Origin: Planococcus citri
Lineage: Eukaryota > Arthropoda > Insecta > Hemiptera > Pseudococcidae
Assembly: GCF_950023065.1 (NCBI RefSeq)
Contig: NC_088680.1
Coordinates: 71,895,350-71,959,349, forward strand
Reading direction: 5' to 3'
DNA: 64,000 nt
A program made the position numbers and the translations under genes. Within the stretch, counting starts at the first letter, position 1. Every line of letters begins with the position of its first letter. Under the pieces are notes generated by a model. It searched no databases and was not told the DNA's origin. It was given only the letters and a program-made list of their open reading frames with translations. Shown here piece after piece: positions 13,330 to 25,099 of the stretch.

Positions 13330-14060
13330 TCGAAGTGAATGCCTTCGGATCAAACATGGTGTTGGTCTGAAACCTTCGTAACCAAAATTTCAGCTGCCCA
13401 AATGCACACTGATTCAGTGAAAATGATGGAAATTGATCCTCAAACTATCTTAGACCAAATGTCATTCACTGCTTTCAGTCATTCTGAAGCCTCCAGCGCG
13501 ATTTTAAATGCTTCCACGATTTAAAAATTTTCTCCAGAAGGCGTTGGAAATTAATTTGGATAGCTGAAAATCGACTTTCAACTCATTCTCAACCTAACAT
13601 AATTATTTGAAGCGCTCATCTTTATTCGAGTAGATTTCTAAGCGGTTCCCTCGAAGGTATTTTTCGAACAGAAACAATTTTTAGCTCCTCAAATGAAAAT
13701 TTCACGTCTTCCGAGGAAATCGAAAATTACATCGGAGACTTCAGAATGGCTCGAAATGGTGAAATTCGGATTCGGAGGTTGATTTCAGACGAAACAGTCA
13801 TTCGTGCAAATTTCAATCATTTCCCCACGAACGAAAGATTCTTGATTTTTTTAAAATTTTACTCGCCTGGAAATGTGACCAAACGTGAATAAACTCGTGA
13901 AATGGAACGAGAACAAGCCTCGAAATCGATTTTTAGCAGCCTTAATCAATTTCAAAACCTTCTGGAGAAATTGAAAATTTGCGCTGGAGGCTTCAGAATA
14001 GCCAGAAATGGGTGACATTTATTTCGGGGGTGTTCAGTTTCTGGAGTAAATTCTAGCATT
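13330..14060 (+). repeat. Dispersed repeat family B, copy 1
   Basis: Starts with the phrase AACCAAAATTTCAGCTGCCC, continues to CATTCTGAAGCCTCCAGCG, then TTTCTCCAGAAGGCG, and later a reversed GCTGGAGGCTTCAG near 13983. The same order of phrases is found at 15.4-15.7 and in part at 17.9-18.3, 41.4-42.2 and 42.4-42.6 kb. The GCCTCCAGC core is shared with foldback family A. Non-coding. Confidence 0.6.
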
Positions 14061-15340
14061 TTAACTGAATAATTTTTCAAACTAGCGTATACAAATCACC
14101 GAAAATGGTCAGTTTTGAATTTTCAAAAATTCGTCAAAAATCATAAAATTAATCATTTCCTAGAAAAAAGTCCTTTGCATATTTCAGGCTACATTTCTTG
14201 AAATTTCGCGACCATGATAACAAATTACCAAAACGTAATGAAAAATGTGCAAATTTAAAAGGGGAGGGGGGAAGTTGGAGAAAAAAGGGATACTAAAAGA
14301 CGAAAAATGGATAAACAGTCGCTCAATTTTTGGTAATTTTTTTGAAAGTATGTAATTTTTGTAAATTTTTTGTGATTTTAAATGGGAAGTGTTGATTTCA
14401 ACGCATGAACCTTGTTTCAGATTTCCATCTCAAATTTTTTTTTTGGTAAAAAATTACCTACATGTTTATTGAGATGTTACAGGCACGTTATGTAGATAAA
14501 TTCGCAAAAAAAAATCGACTCGGAGAGTTCAAAATTTGGTTTTTGAGGATGGAAATTTAATTTTTGCAAATTTAAAATGGAATCAAATTAAATATTCCAC
14601 GCGTACCCGAATGACATTTGTAATTTTATCGGAATTAAATATGAAAAATAAAAAATTTGCTGATTCGAATTACTAATCGTGACGACCTACCCCTCGATAA
14701 TGAATTACCTAATGATTTAAGCTGGTTGTTCCAATTCGTACGAATGGTACCTGCGATGCGTAGGTCTATAGGTATTTTGAAAACGCATCGTTGATCGTTG
14801 TACTCGTAATAACCTGTAACCGTAACCTATGCACTTGAAAAATTGCTTATCGCCAAGTTCGTCACCTGTAACCATGAGGTGGAAAAAGTCGTTCCGCTTA
14901 TGAATCTTACACATGGTCTGTTCAGCGAGTTCGTCAGCTCGTCTAAATCGTATTATATAGCACAGATAGATACTCGTTGTAAAAGGGGTGAATTTCGACT
15001 ACCTGTATGTACTATTATTCTATTTGTACGATCTATCAGATAAATTAAGTTGTGCGTAGAAAGAGAAACGAAAACAAAAGTCTCGTATGTAGATAAAAAG
15101 AAACCGAGAGCGATTAAGAGTAGGTACTTATTATGTCGGAGGTGTTATCTCGTACTTAATTATAGATCATGAAAATTATGAGATAACTGCGATTAGGATT
15201 TTGTTCCCTCAATTTTTCTTACGACTGATTCGACATTTTATTTTCTAAACTATACGTAGGTAATAGGTAGGTATACATAATCAGAGTCGAAGACGTGAGA
15301 AAATATTTTCAAAACGTGAATTTTCCGTAAAATAAGAGAT
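14061..15340. other. AT-rich then TACGAGTA-type non-coding DNA
   Basis: 14061-14680 is AT-rich with a G-run near 14263. From 14690 to 15310 base composition evens out and ACTCGTA/TACGTAGG words appear. The frames of 60-70 codons here look random. Confidence 0.35.
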
Positions 15341-15349
15341 TTGCAAATC

Positions 15350-15790
15350 TTCAATCGCTGAACTTGAACCCTAAAATGGTCTTACAAGGGAACCTCTTGA
15401 GGTGTTCGCCTCCGATTTGAACGGGACCTCGATTTTTGGAAAGAGCATGTTCTAAAACCCCCAAATCAAAATTTTCAGCTGCCCAAGTTCATTTTTCGAT
15501 TTTTGGCGAATTTTTTAAAATCCAAAATTGACTATTTTGGTGATTCATGCTTTTTTTTAAAAAAAAAGTACTGTTCGAAATGAGTCCTAAAACTGATATT
15601 AACCCCCAAATTCAAATGTCGCCATTTCCAGCCATTCTGGAGCCTCCAGCGTGATTTTTCAATTTCTCCAGAATTTTGAATTTGCTCCAGAGGGCGTGAA
15701 TGTGAACTTCTAAAATTTTTTCTGATCGACTTTAAACTCAAAATGAAGATCTTCGCGCTGAATTTAGTTAAAATTTGTCTACATATTTTT
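15350..15790 (+). repeat. Dispersed repeat family B, copy 2
   Basis: CTAAAACCCCCAAATC, CAGCTGCCCAAGTTC, TTTTTCGATTTTTGGCG, CATTCTGGAGCCTCCAGC and TTTCTCCAGAATTTTG follow in this order. This is the best preserved copy of the family in the window. Confidence 0.6.
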
Positions 15791-16909
15791 TTCGCAATCT
15801 ATCTCCTAATAATACGAGTATAGCTCCTCAAACTTCAGTTAATTCGATTTATTTTTAAATTACACGTAGGTACTTGAACGATAATTCGGAATATCTCGAA
15901 AAAGTTTAAACTTGGATACCTTTACCTATACAACCTATACGAGTGCACGTTTTATAGGAATGTCAAAATAAAAACAATACCTACTACTCGCGAAGAGCAG
16001 CGCAAAGAATAAACAAAAAGCAATAGCAAATCGTACGCTACTACATTCTGTATATTTAGGCAACCATTAGTCATATTGTGGTATTTTATCAGAATGGAAA
16101 CAATGCGTAATTTAAGCCGAATCGTACGTATATTATATGCTCGCAACACTAATGAGTGGAGGAGCAAGGCGGAGAAGGTTCGCGGGAGGCTATTAAAAAT
16201 TCGTATAGTATAGTACATCTACGAGTGTCGAGTACACACTGTAGTATTCATTCTAGCCTCTAACAATTCCAATGTAACTAGAGAAGAGTCACTCATCGTT
16301 GCTTTGAGGTGATTTCATCGTCACGTCATCTGATTGATTGAAAGTATTGTACCCCTCGCCATTTTCCCACGTTTACATTTTGAAATTTTGGATATTTTGT
16401 GAGATGCATTTAAAAAAATTCAAAATAGTGCCGAATGATATCTAATATAAGTAGACGTACCTATTACACATAAAGAGAGGGGTGAGAGAGAGGGAGAGGA
16501 AGTAACACGAACTGATGATACGTATAAGCACTAAGCACTGCAGCGAGCTCGAGTAAGAAATTAATGAGCATCGGACTACGTGTATACTGTATAGGTAAAG
16601 GTAGAGGTAGAGGGTACCTTTAGCGTAATACAAATAGGTAAGCGCAGGAAATGAAATGGGTGTATTTGAAAGTTGGTATTTCCTGCGCTGCGCTGTGTGC
16701 TCGAGAGAATTTCGAATTACAAATTTCATATTTTTATACACCTAAGTACGAGTAGGAGCAGAGTCCACAGTTGCATGATTGTTCGTGCTTTTGGGCTACA
16801 GGCCATCAGAAGGTTTAGCCCAAGTCCGAGTCCAAGTCGACGACTCGACTATACTCGTATACGTTAACGTTACACGACTACACGTATCAAAATGTGATTT
16901 TCCGCTTAC
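15791..16909. other. TACGAGTA-type non-coding DNA downstream of the His-rich exon
   Basis: Begins an intron if the donor at 16909/16908 is used. It includes GGTAGAGGTAGAGG near 16597 and ACTCGTATACG words. No further exon of the gene is recognisable here. Confidence 0.4.
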
Positions 16910-17135
16910 TCTTTTTCTTGGAGTCGTCGTTGGTCATCGTAGCACCATGAGAAGAATTAATCAAAGCGTGATGAATGATAGCGGTTGATTGATGATGCGG
17001 GTGAGAATGTAAAGGATCAAGATGTCCATGTCCCATTGTGCCGAGAGCAGTTGTCGTTGTATGTCCTAAATTGGAATGCCCGTGCGCTACGTATCCATGT
17101 TCCAATTGCATTCCAGGTAGTTCCATGCTAATCAT
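16910..17135 (-). CDS. First coding exon of an unrecognised His-rich (regulatory-type) protein
   Basis: On the minus strand a strong acceptor (TTGTTGTCTTTACAG, exon starting about 17166) is followed by a short leader with an in-frame TGA just upstream of the first ATG. That marks an N-terminal exon. The ATG at 17135 (MISMELPGM) and the one at 17126 are both possible starts; the second has the better context (AGCATGG). The 75 residues are rich in His, Gly and Met (GHGHLDPLHSHPHHQ), then Thr/Ser, then an acidic-basic end NDDSKKK. The exon stops in phase 1 at a GTAAGC donor; reading through adds only SKRKITF and a stop. Composition suits the disordered N-terminus of a transcription regulator, but no domain is visible and I give no name. 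The exon continues in phase into the microexon at 6360-6319. Confidence 0.65.
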
Positions 17136-17160
17136 CACACATCATTTTCTCATTTATTTC

Positions 17161-17180
17161 ATTTCTGTAAAGACAACAAA
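17161..17180 (-). promoter_or_regulatory. 3' splice site before the His-rich exon
   Basis: The minus strand reads a pyrimidine tract ending CTTTACAG immediately before AAATGAAATAAATGAG. A tiny upstream frame (ATG AAA TAA) sits in the leader and could damp translation; that role is inference. Confidence 0.6.
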
Positions 17181-17870
17181 ATACGTTATACGTTTGAAAA
17201 GCGAGTTGCGATTATCAAAAGTACCAGAACTAGATCTAGATCGATTATGTTTACGTAGAGTATCCAACTAGTATAAGAAGAAATCAATTCCAGACGGGAT
17301 TAGTTATAGGTTTTAATCATAGGTTTACCATCCCCTCGTATCACTATTCCTACAATATTATCTGTACTCGGCAACCGATTATGAATGAAACCGCATTAAT
17401 ACACGAGTTGGGCTATAATACAGAGTATAGAGAGACCCGCTATAAAAGGTTAATTGAACCAGCTACTGTGCCTTTCTGGCGTGTTTTTTGTTTCTACACA
17501 TAGGTGCATATAATACACGAGTATATGTATCATCTAGAGGTATATCGTATCAATATTTGGGGGCTCTGTTCGGTATAGCAGCCCGCACATACAGCTAATA
17601 TACCAATAGAATAAACACGTATCAAGGTACAGTTTACGATTATTCACGCGTTATTGACGCGATCCTTTTGTGGAACCGCTTTTGCAGGATAAGTATACCT
17701 ACGCCTACCTACCTACCTACCTACCTACCTATAGAAAAAAGGTACCACATCGAGGTGAGAACAGTAGCTGTTTACGCTTCGTAATTATTTAGTTTTTAAT
17801 TTCGATTTTCGACACTACGATACATCCGATCTAATTCCTAAATCTGCGTTTTTGCCTTTTTCTTTTTCAG
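17181..17870. other. TACGAGTA-type DNA, likely 5' intron, with (TACC)n
   Basis: A perfect (ACCT)n microsatellite of about 28 bp lies at 17705-17732. The rest is base-balanced without an exon signal. Confidence 0.4.
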
Positions 17871-18520
17871 GTATTCCTTGATGCGGTGTTTCGAAGCGAA
17901 GCCAATTCGGTCAAAGAGTTATCGTGCAAGAATGCCAATTTCTCTGGTTCCCAGTTTTGCAAATTTCAAATGGGGTATAAGTTGAAAAAAATTTCGAGTT
18001 TTCATTTTCAACAGGTAGCTCGTACACGTCCGAAGCAGTTCAATTCCACTTCAACCTTTGATACCTTCTCGAAGTAAACTTTAAATGTAGACTTAATTTT
18101 TGAAAATCGTTTTCTAAGTTCTACGCAAAAACTGTCCTTCGAATTGTACGAAACCGAGCTAACCTATATGGGTCAAAAAAGCATGTCCTAAAACCCCCGT
18201 AACCAAAATTTCGTCAGTTTTAGATTTTTAGCAAATTTTTGAACATTTAAAATACTTATTTAAAAAATCTGCATTTTTTTGTAATCTTTGCAATTTTTTA
18301 AATCGAGAATACAAAAAAACGCCACACCGATTTTTTGATTTTAGGGCAATGTCAAGTAATGTGTAAGAAGTTCTACTATGGGTATTTTTTCGCAGAATTT
18401 TTGAACGCGAAGGTGATGGAAAAATATTATTTTCAAGCTTTTTTGGCTAATTTTTGAATTTTGATGCTTCAAAAGGTGGCAACGCAGATTTCCATTCTTC
18501 ACTCACCAAATCTATAAAAA
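17871..18520 (+). repeat. Family B relative and AT-rich flank
   Basis: CCTAAAACCCCCGTAACC and AAAATTTCGTCAG at about 18186-18217 match family B. A frame from 17886 to 18077 begins after a splice-like TTTTTCAG but shows no domain and no donor, so it is not called. Confidence 0.45.
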
Positions 18521-18535
18521 AAAATGGCTGTTAAC

Positions 18536-19528
18536 TGTTTGCGCTTTTCGTAAATCGTTTGCGCTTTTAATCATTTGCGCTTTTATACATCGTTTGCGCT
18601 TTTGAAAAGCAGGGGTTCCCAAACTTGTTAGTAACATCTAGGCACCTACTGGAAGGTGTTAGTACACAATACACATACAGAAGCATTTCTTCACTTCAAC
18701 AGAGTCCCATAAATAGGTACCTACTCACATTTCTCTTCCCTTATAAATAACTAGAATGGGTAAATGATTGATGTAAGTTGTACTCAGCACATATGTATGT
18801 AATGGGTATGAGAGTATGTATACAGGTACATTGTACATATATATGCGTCTTACATTGGTAGGATACATTCCTAACTACCTACATGCCGCTGACTTTATTA
18901 AATAAAGTGTTATCGATAAACGTTGGTTATTGATACTTTTAAATTCAAAAAACAAAGTTATTTTTCCAAAATGGCCCTACTTTGGAGGGCCACCGTTCCA
19001 CCGCAGGGGCACGTGGGGGGCTGAAAATTTTTTTGGGGTCATTTCAACTCAAAATCTCCAACATACTTCAATTTCAGCGAGATTGAAGACTATAAATTTT
19101 TTCTGCTCCACTCTAGTGCATAGGTACTTATTTTCATGTTCCTTTTTAACTAATTTTCTATTTGTTGTACGTTTATTGAAGATTCGTGTTTTTTATATCG
19201 AATTTTAATTCGCTTTTTTTATCTTCTCGCGTTTTTAATTGGTTATTTTTACTCGTTGTGCATGTTGTTGCACTTTTTTAATTGATAATAAGTAAAATAC
19301 AGAACTGTTTTTATGAACTTAACTATACATATTATCATTTTTTCCTTCAAAAAGCACCAACTACGAAGAAATGCTGAAACTTTCAGAAAATAATTCTCAA
19401 AAAATTAATATTTAAATGCTGTTTTGGGAACAACTGCTACTCTGACGAAATTTTAGTAAAAAGCGCAAACGATTGAAAAAAATACATTGTTTGCGCTTCC
19501 GTTGATAACAATTAGAAGCGCAAACGAT
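18536..19528. mobile_element. Candidate element bounded by GTTTGCGCTTTT motif clusters
   Basis: Four copies of (G/A)TTTGCGCTTTT start at 18537, 18557, 18573 and 18592, about 16-20 bp apart. Near the other end, AAAGCGCAAACGAT occurs at about 19460 and 19516 in inverted orientation, with one forward copy at 19489. The motif is otherwise absent from the window. Clusters of a short motif near both ends are a known transposase-binding layout in several DNA transposon superfamilies. Exact ends and a target duplication were not found, and a hAT-like word CAGGGGTTCCCAAACTTG at 18610 complicates the left boundary. There is no coding content. Confidence 0.45.
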
Positions 19529-19559
19529 GATTTGCAAAAAAAATCGCTTCTAATGGGCT

Positions 19560-21930
19560 TAAACTAGGAAAAATGATGAAATTTGTAGACCATTTGTAGT
19601 GTTCAAATTGTACCTTATAGCTGCGCTAAAAATTGATTATATTTCTTATCTCTCCAAATTTTTGAGCTACTATTTCCCCCCCCCCCTTCCAACCAAATAT
19701 ACTTGGAGAACTTGGGTTCGAGTTATTGTTCATTATCTTGTCGAGAGTCCAGTATGAAAAATTTCGTCGATTTGATGTAAAATGACCCTATACCTACTCG
19801 TACCTTGTATGATGGTAGCTAAATGAAGGTATTAGTCATCGCTCATCGTATGACATTGTCTGACTCGCGCAAGTTTCGAAATAATGAAAAAATATCATCC
19901 GCATCTGCTGCTTGAGCTGCTGAGCAGATCATGCACGTGAAAAAATCTAAAATCACTGCGAGCAGTATTACAAGTATACCCAGGCACACGAGCCAATCAG
20001 CGACGGTCATTCGGTCGGCCATCGCATCTCTCTAACCCATTCCATATTCATTCTATTGTTTCACGACGAACAATGCGCGCATATACACAATAAATAAATC
20101 ACAAATTTTATCGCCTCGCTAACAAACCCATTTGCACTGTTATCAGTCGCAGTCCGAGTATATGTACGAGTATATCGCCATCGCCTTCTGCGGCTGATTT
20201 TATATATATGTATAATTTGGACACCTGACTGACGACTGAAGAGTATAGGTATAAACAATATACAGGTAAGATTCGTGGAGACCAAAATGAAAGAAAATGA
20301 GATACCTATACTCGAGTACATATACCATTTTTCAAAATGGATCTTTTAATATATGTGTACAAAATGCGTAGAAAAATTTACCAGAATATATGTATTTAGA
20401 AGAACCTGTTTTAAAATAGAATAGTATGGTAAATAGTGTGCATTTTCTCTTATGTAATAAACGCTTCGCGTGACTTGAACGAGGTTTTTTCGCACACCAG
20501 TTTAATTATCGAAAAAAAAAAAACAAACGAATGGAGAAAAACAATGTCAGAATTTTAGCGTTGGTACGAGTATAGGTATGTTCTGTAGAAGTAAATTATA
20601 TTATACGAAACCAGTTCTAAGAATAATACTGCGTTTTTCGCGTCATCTTTTCGCGCGTTATTTTGATACCCAACTTGGAAAGTTTTTGGATTATGTACGC
20701 GTGGATTTGGAAAAAAAATGAGATGTTGTTTGGTTCGAGTTTGAGTATTTTTTTGAAAGTTAGAACTACGAGTAAATGGCATGAAAATGACGCTAACGTA
20801 CGAATAGATCATAGATGAATCAAACAAACAAAAACTAACAACGGATGATGTAGCGATTCAAAGAGATTTGGGAGGGAAATGAGTGGGTAGTTCAGTAAAG
20901 ATATGCGATTTTTTTGAAATTTTTACTCGATTTGATTATCGCAGATTATCTATGTTTTTTCATGTTTGAAGGCGTGAACTACCATTTTCCAGGAGACAAG
21001 TAATGCCAGCTTCGCATTTGAGTATTTTTTTTCTACAAAATTAGCTACAAAAAAATTAAGTAATGAGAAAAAACATCAAAATAAGTGAACAAAAATGTAA
21101 GGCAGTGTTGAAAAAATAGTTGTCGTCCTTGTTTTGTTATTTGGTCAACTTTAAAACTAACTTCTGCAAGTTTTTCGTAGACAGGTGTCCATAGGGCTGC
21201 AAATTTCAGGAAGGAGGGGATCAATTTTTAAATGCCTATTCACGTTCGCAAAAATATAAATCAAAATTTGAATGTTGCACCTATACTTGATTTTGGCACA
21301 ATTTTATAAAATCCATTTCCACTCGTTTAAATTAAGACTTTACCTACGTTTCTCATTAAAAAAAAAAATTGTCAAAATTAATTAGGTACCCAAGTATCTT
21401 ATTTTCTTATTGGAGGAAAATATGAAATCTGAAAAATTGTTTTTATAGATTGATGAAAAGGATCACAGTAGATACTTATAATCAATTCAAGTAAATCCGA
21501 ATGGGTAAAACAGATTAAAATTTTTCTCGGTTATTGGACCATTTTAAAGAAATTTTCCTAAAACTGCGAATTAAGACATTTGTTGGTATCTAACTGCAGG
21601 ATGACTCAAGTCTCAAATCCTAATCCACCCTTAACTGGTATTTTAGGAGGATAAAAATCGGATGGAAATTCCAATAGTAGTTTTTCACCTTCATTGGATC
21701 AGATTTTGATTGATCAATTATTCATAAACCAAATAAGTAGGAATTTCAAAAATTTTCAAAATTGAACAAAAAAATTAAATCTACTTGAAAATTTGCGTTT
21801 GAACTCGAAATTTTTCACAATTGGCATCATTTCACACGAGATTGACTTCTATTTATAGGTATAGATGTTCAAAAATTTTCTTTCAAGATGTTATATTCAT
21901 CAAAGCTTAAAAATTAGTAAGAAATTATGA
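19560..21930. other. Mixed non-coding DNA
   Basis: 19780-20330 is TACGAGTA-type; the rest is AT-rich with a C-run near 19677. Nothing with splice borders plus coding composition was found. Confidence 0.35.
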
Positions 21931-21936
21931 AAAATT

Positions 21937-22183
21937 GAAGAGCTCTATTCCAAAGTGGGTTAAGTCATTTTTTTCACCAAAAAATGCGTGTAAAGTTTTA
22001 GTTGCTAAAATTTGTTCTGTTTTGAAAGGTCGGTGCACCTTTCCTTTTTTTGGACATTGAACAATTGCTTGTAGAAAAAATCACTTTGAAAAATCGATGA
22101 CTTAACTCACTTTTGAAGTAAAAATCTCCGTAAAACGTGTTTTTAAAAAAAATGACTTAACCTACTCTGGAATAGAGCTCTTC
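21937..22183. mobile_element. 247-bp palindromic MITE, ends GAAGAGCTCTATTCCA
   Basis: The left end GAAGAGCTCTATTCCAAAG with GGGTTAAGTCATTTTTT is matched by the right end AAAAATGACTTAACC..CTCTGGAATAGAGCTCTTC, an imperfect inverted pair of about 37 bp. Flanks read AATT on both sides; because AATT is itself palindromic it may be either a 4-bp duplication or part of the ends. There is no coding capacity, so this is a non-autonomous DNA element mobilised in trans (inference). Confidence 0.75.
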
Positions 22184-22592
22184 AATTGCTCTTTATGATT
22201 TTGTCAATTCAAAGTGCTTTGTATAGTGACTTTATTTGGTACTTCTCCCTCTTTCTGGCACGTTTTTTTGTATTTTTTCAAAAATCCGGAAGAATTTTTC
22301 AAGAAAGTCGAACTGCCTGCATTTTCAAAAATTTTTGGAGTGCATTTTGAATTTGAAAAAAATTTAGAAAGTAATTTTTTGTAATTGTGGGGGGGGGGAT
22401 TTTTATTCTATATATGAACTGAGTTTGTATCAGATAATCAATCAATAAATTAATGGACATCAAAATTATTCAACTTGGCTTTATATTAACTCAAAAAATG
22501 ATGAAATTTAATAATGAGAAATCCTTGGGTAATAAGTACACTACATACCAAGTGCTCGATAAATCAATATTGATTTTTTCCTCCAAAACTTG
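22184..22592. other. AT-rich spacer
   Basis: A G-run lies near 22389-22398. Nothing else is recognised. Confidence 0.35.
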
Positions 22593-23402
22593 TACATATC
22601 GCACCTCGGGAGTAATAAGGTTATACATCTCAAAAAAGTGAAATTTAAATTTTACAAGAGAGTGATTTTCTTTTTTTTTAAAAACTTGATTCATTATTTT
22701 TATCAACTTATAATTAATTGTGAGGAATGAATAGCACCTCATTTTAAAGATCTGGTATCCTACCTTCATTTAGCATAAGAACACTTTGAAAAATAAAATC
22801 TTAAAGAGGAAATATTTCAATGTTTGGAAAACATTTTGAGTTATAACCTTTCATTAAAGTTGATGTGGAGGCGAAAGAAAGCGTCCAAAAAAAATTTCAC
22901 GATAACAAAGTTGTAGAGAATTAAATTTCCAATCGACCTAATGTGGTTAGTTTTTTTCTAGAGTGCTTAGTTTTTGAGTTTTTCTCAAAAAACTAAAATT
23001 TCATTATGTGTGCAAATTCATTTTTCTGAAAATTGATCAATTTAAAAAAATTTTCCATTTGGTACAAACCAATAAAAAATGCACTCCTTGTGACTATTTC
23101 TAACTGACTAACATTCAAAACAATCGAAACTGTTTGTTAACACTTTGTATGCACGAAATTTGCTCAAAAAAGGTGGAGTTTTTTTTAGATACCTATACCC
23201 TTATAACTCCAAACAACTTGCACTGTTGTTGGGATTTTGAGTTAGGCCATTTGCGTTTTTTACAAGATCTAGATAATGTACCTACCCAACTTAAAGTGTT
23301 ATTTTTGGTTGAGGGGGGTCATACAAACCCCAAAAATGCAAAAACGTCAAAATCAATTTTTTTTGAAATGTAACCTTATTTCTCCCGAGGTGCGATATGT
23401 AT
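22593..23402. mobile_element. ~810-bp inverted-end element, ends TACATATCGCACCTCGGGAG
   Basis: TACATATCGCACCTCGGGAG then AATAAGGTTA at the left is repeated inverted at 23365-23402 (TAACCTTATTTCTCCCGAGG then TGCGATATGTA), giving termini of about 40 bp with few mismatches. The interior is AT-rich. A segment at about 22850-22985 (GAGAATTAAATTTCCAATCG, then TTAGTTTTTTTCTAGAGTGC) recurs at 51.37-51.53 kb. No ORF of transposase type is present. Confidence 0.65.
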
Positions 23403-25090
23403 AAAGTAATTGCTTTTTTGAGGTCTTTATCGAAATTTGAAAGAAATCGATTTTACCAGGTACAGAATCTGGGAAATAATTTTTTCAATTTTGTTCCTAT
23501 TGTTTTTATTATGACTTATATTATAGGCATGTTGTTACTTGAGTTGCATTTTCGTCCCTTTTTTTGTTCTTGCTTTTTGAATCTGTCGAGTTGGTACTGG
23601 TGGGTTTTTTTTGGGGGGGGGGGGGGTGATTATGTGGATTTTTTATAATACTAGTCAATTGATCTTTTTAAATGGCAATTGAAAAGACTCGAATTTCAAT
23701 TTTGATTTTTTTTTAGTTTGATATTTTGAAAAAAAACTGGCTCGTAATCTAAGATTTAGTTTTGAGCCAGGCAGTGTGCGAATTTTCGTGTTCAATTTGT
23801 ATAAATTGTATGTACTTATAGAGGTATTGAATTATCCATCAACTTTACACTTGATATAAAAACTGACTTTCCAAACATTTGAGTAATGAGATTTGATGAT
23901 AAGCTGATTCTTTGTTTGATATTTCGAATAAGTTTTCAAATTTTAGTGTATTTTTTTCTTTTTCATTTGAAGACGTGAAAATAAATTTAATGAATGAAAA
24001 AAAGTTACTCGATGTAGGTAACTTGAGAAAATTTTTATCCACAACGGTTTGTATCTAATTTATGTTTTTCCTTATTCGAATTAGGGATGAAATTTAATGA
24101 AAATTGTATTTTATTATTAGTTTTTCGTGCATCTATATCGACTCATCTTGACTCGTTGTTTGCTTTCCTTTATTATTCTACTCGTATATTCAATTTACGC
24201 TTCAGATTGATCTAGCTTCACTTGTTTCGTTGGTGCTTGGATAGAATCTTTATAGATTTATGTTTGATCCTTTTACTTATTAGCTATTGGATTTTTTCGA
24301 AATCGAAAGCACAACAGCAACACAGAGCCGAAATGCAGAATGCCTGAGTAAACTGTATTGTTACTTTTGTTAGTGAGCACGAGCATGTGCTCTGATTGCA
24401 GCAGGATGCGGTGCAGCAATTGACACGTATGGAATAATTGGAAATCGACTCGACAATGGGTCACTCGATAGGATACCTGATTGTCACATGCCTTACAAAC
24501 AAAATAAGTTGCTTACATTTTCCTTACCGTGTAGCGCAAATCACTCGAAATGATGAAGAAAGTGACTATGGAAAATGATATTTGCGCCTTTATGGAAACT
24601 CGAACAAAAAGTGATGGGCAGCGATTGCTGAAAAGCAAAGCTGCGTGTTTCCAAGCACAGGGTAGATATACTCGTAATTGAGAAAATGAGCAAATTCGAT
24701 GTGTAATGTACGATGGCGATGGTATTAGGTATCCTAATCCTGGAGTTTTCAATGTTGTGTAGGTACGAAGTAGCCTATTTGTATATACGAGTAAATACGG
24801 AAGATTTGGCAGCCACCTTGAAGATGCAATTGACACTGATAATGTTCGAGATGGATGATTTTCTGATCGATAAGAAGAATAAGGTGTAGGATGAAACGCA
24901 GCTTGCAGAATTGGGTAGATTGACGTTCGTTATAGTATAAGGTGTCAAGTTTCGCACACAGCACGGCGACGGCGACGGCAGCGGCAGCGATCGAACAGAT
25001 CGGATCAAATAACGGAAATAACGAAGGTAATAATAATCGAAGACACTCGTAACGATAGGTATATTTTTTTAAGATGGCAAATTTTTCGTC
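23403..25090. other. Non-coding DNA, possibly a 5' non-coding exon near 24.5-25.0 kb
   Basis: A G-run of about 14 lies at 23613-23627. On the minus strand a donor ACACG|GTAAGG occurs at 24528/24527 below a GC-balanced block. With the acceptor at 17166 it could form a leader intron of about 7.4 kb for the His-rich gene. That pairing is inference only. Confidence 0.3.
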
Positions 25091-25099
25091 TAATTTAAA

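Noticed and set aside
16887..16909. SKRKITF as the true C-terminus or a nuclear signal of the His-rich protein
   Set aside because: It lies beyond a good GTAAGC donor, and the phase-matched microexon makes splicing the better reading.
18610..18627. hAT-type terminus CAGGGGTTCCCAAACTTG
   Set aside because: A good match to common hAT ends, but no inverted partner or 8-bp duplication was found, so not listed as an element.
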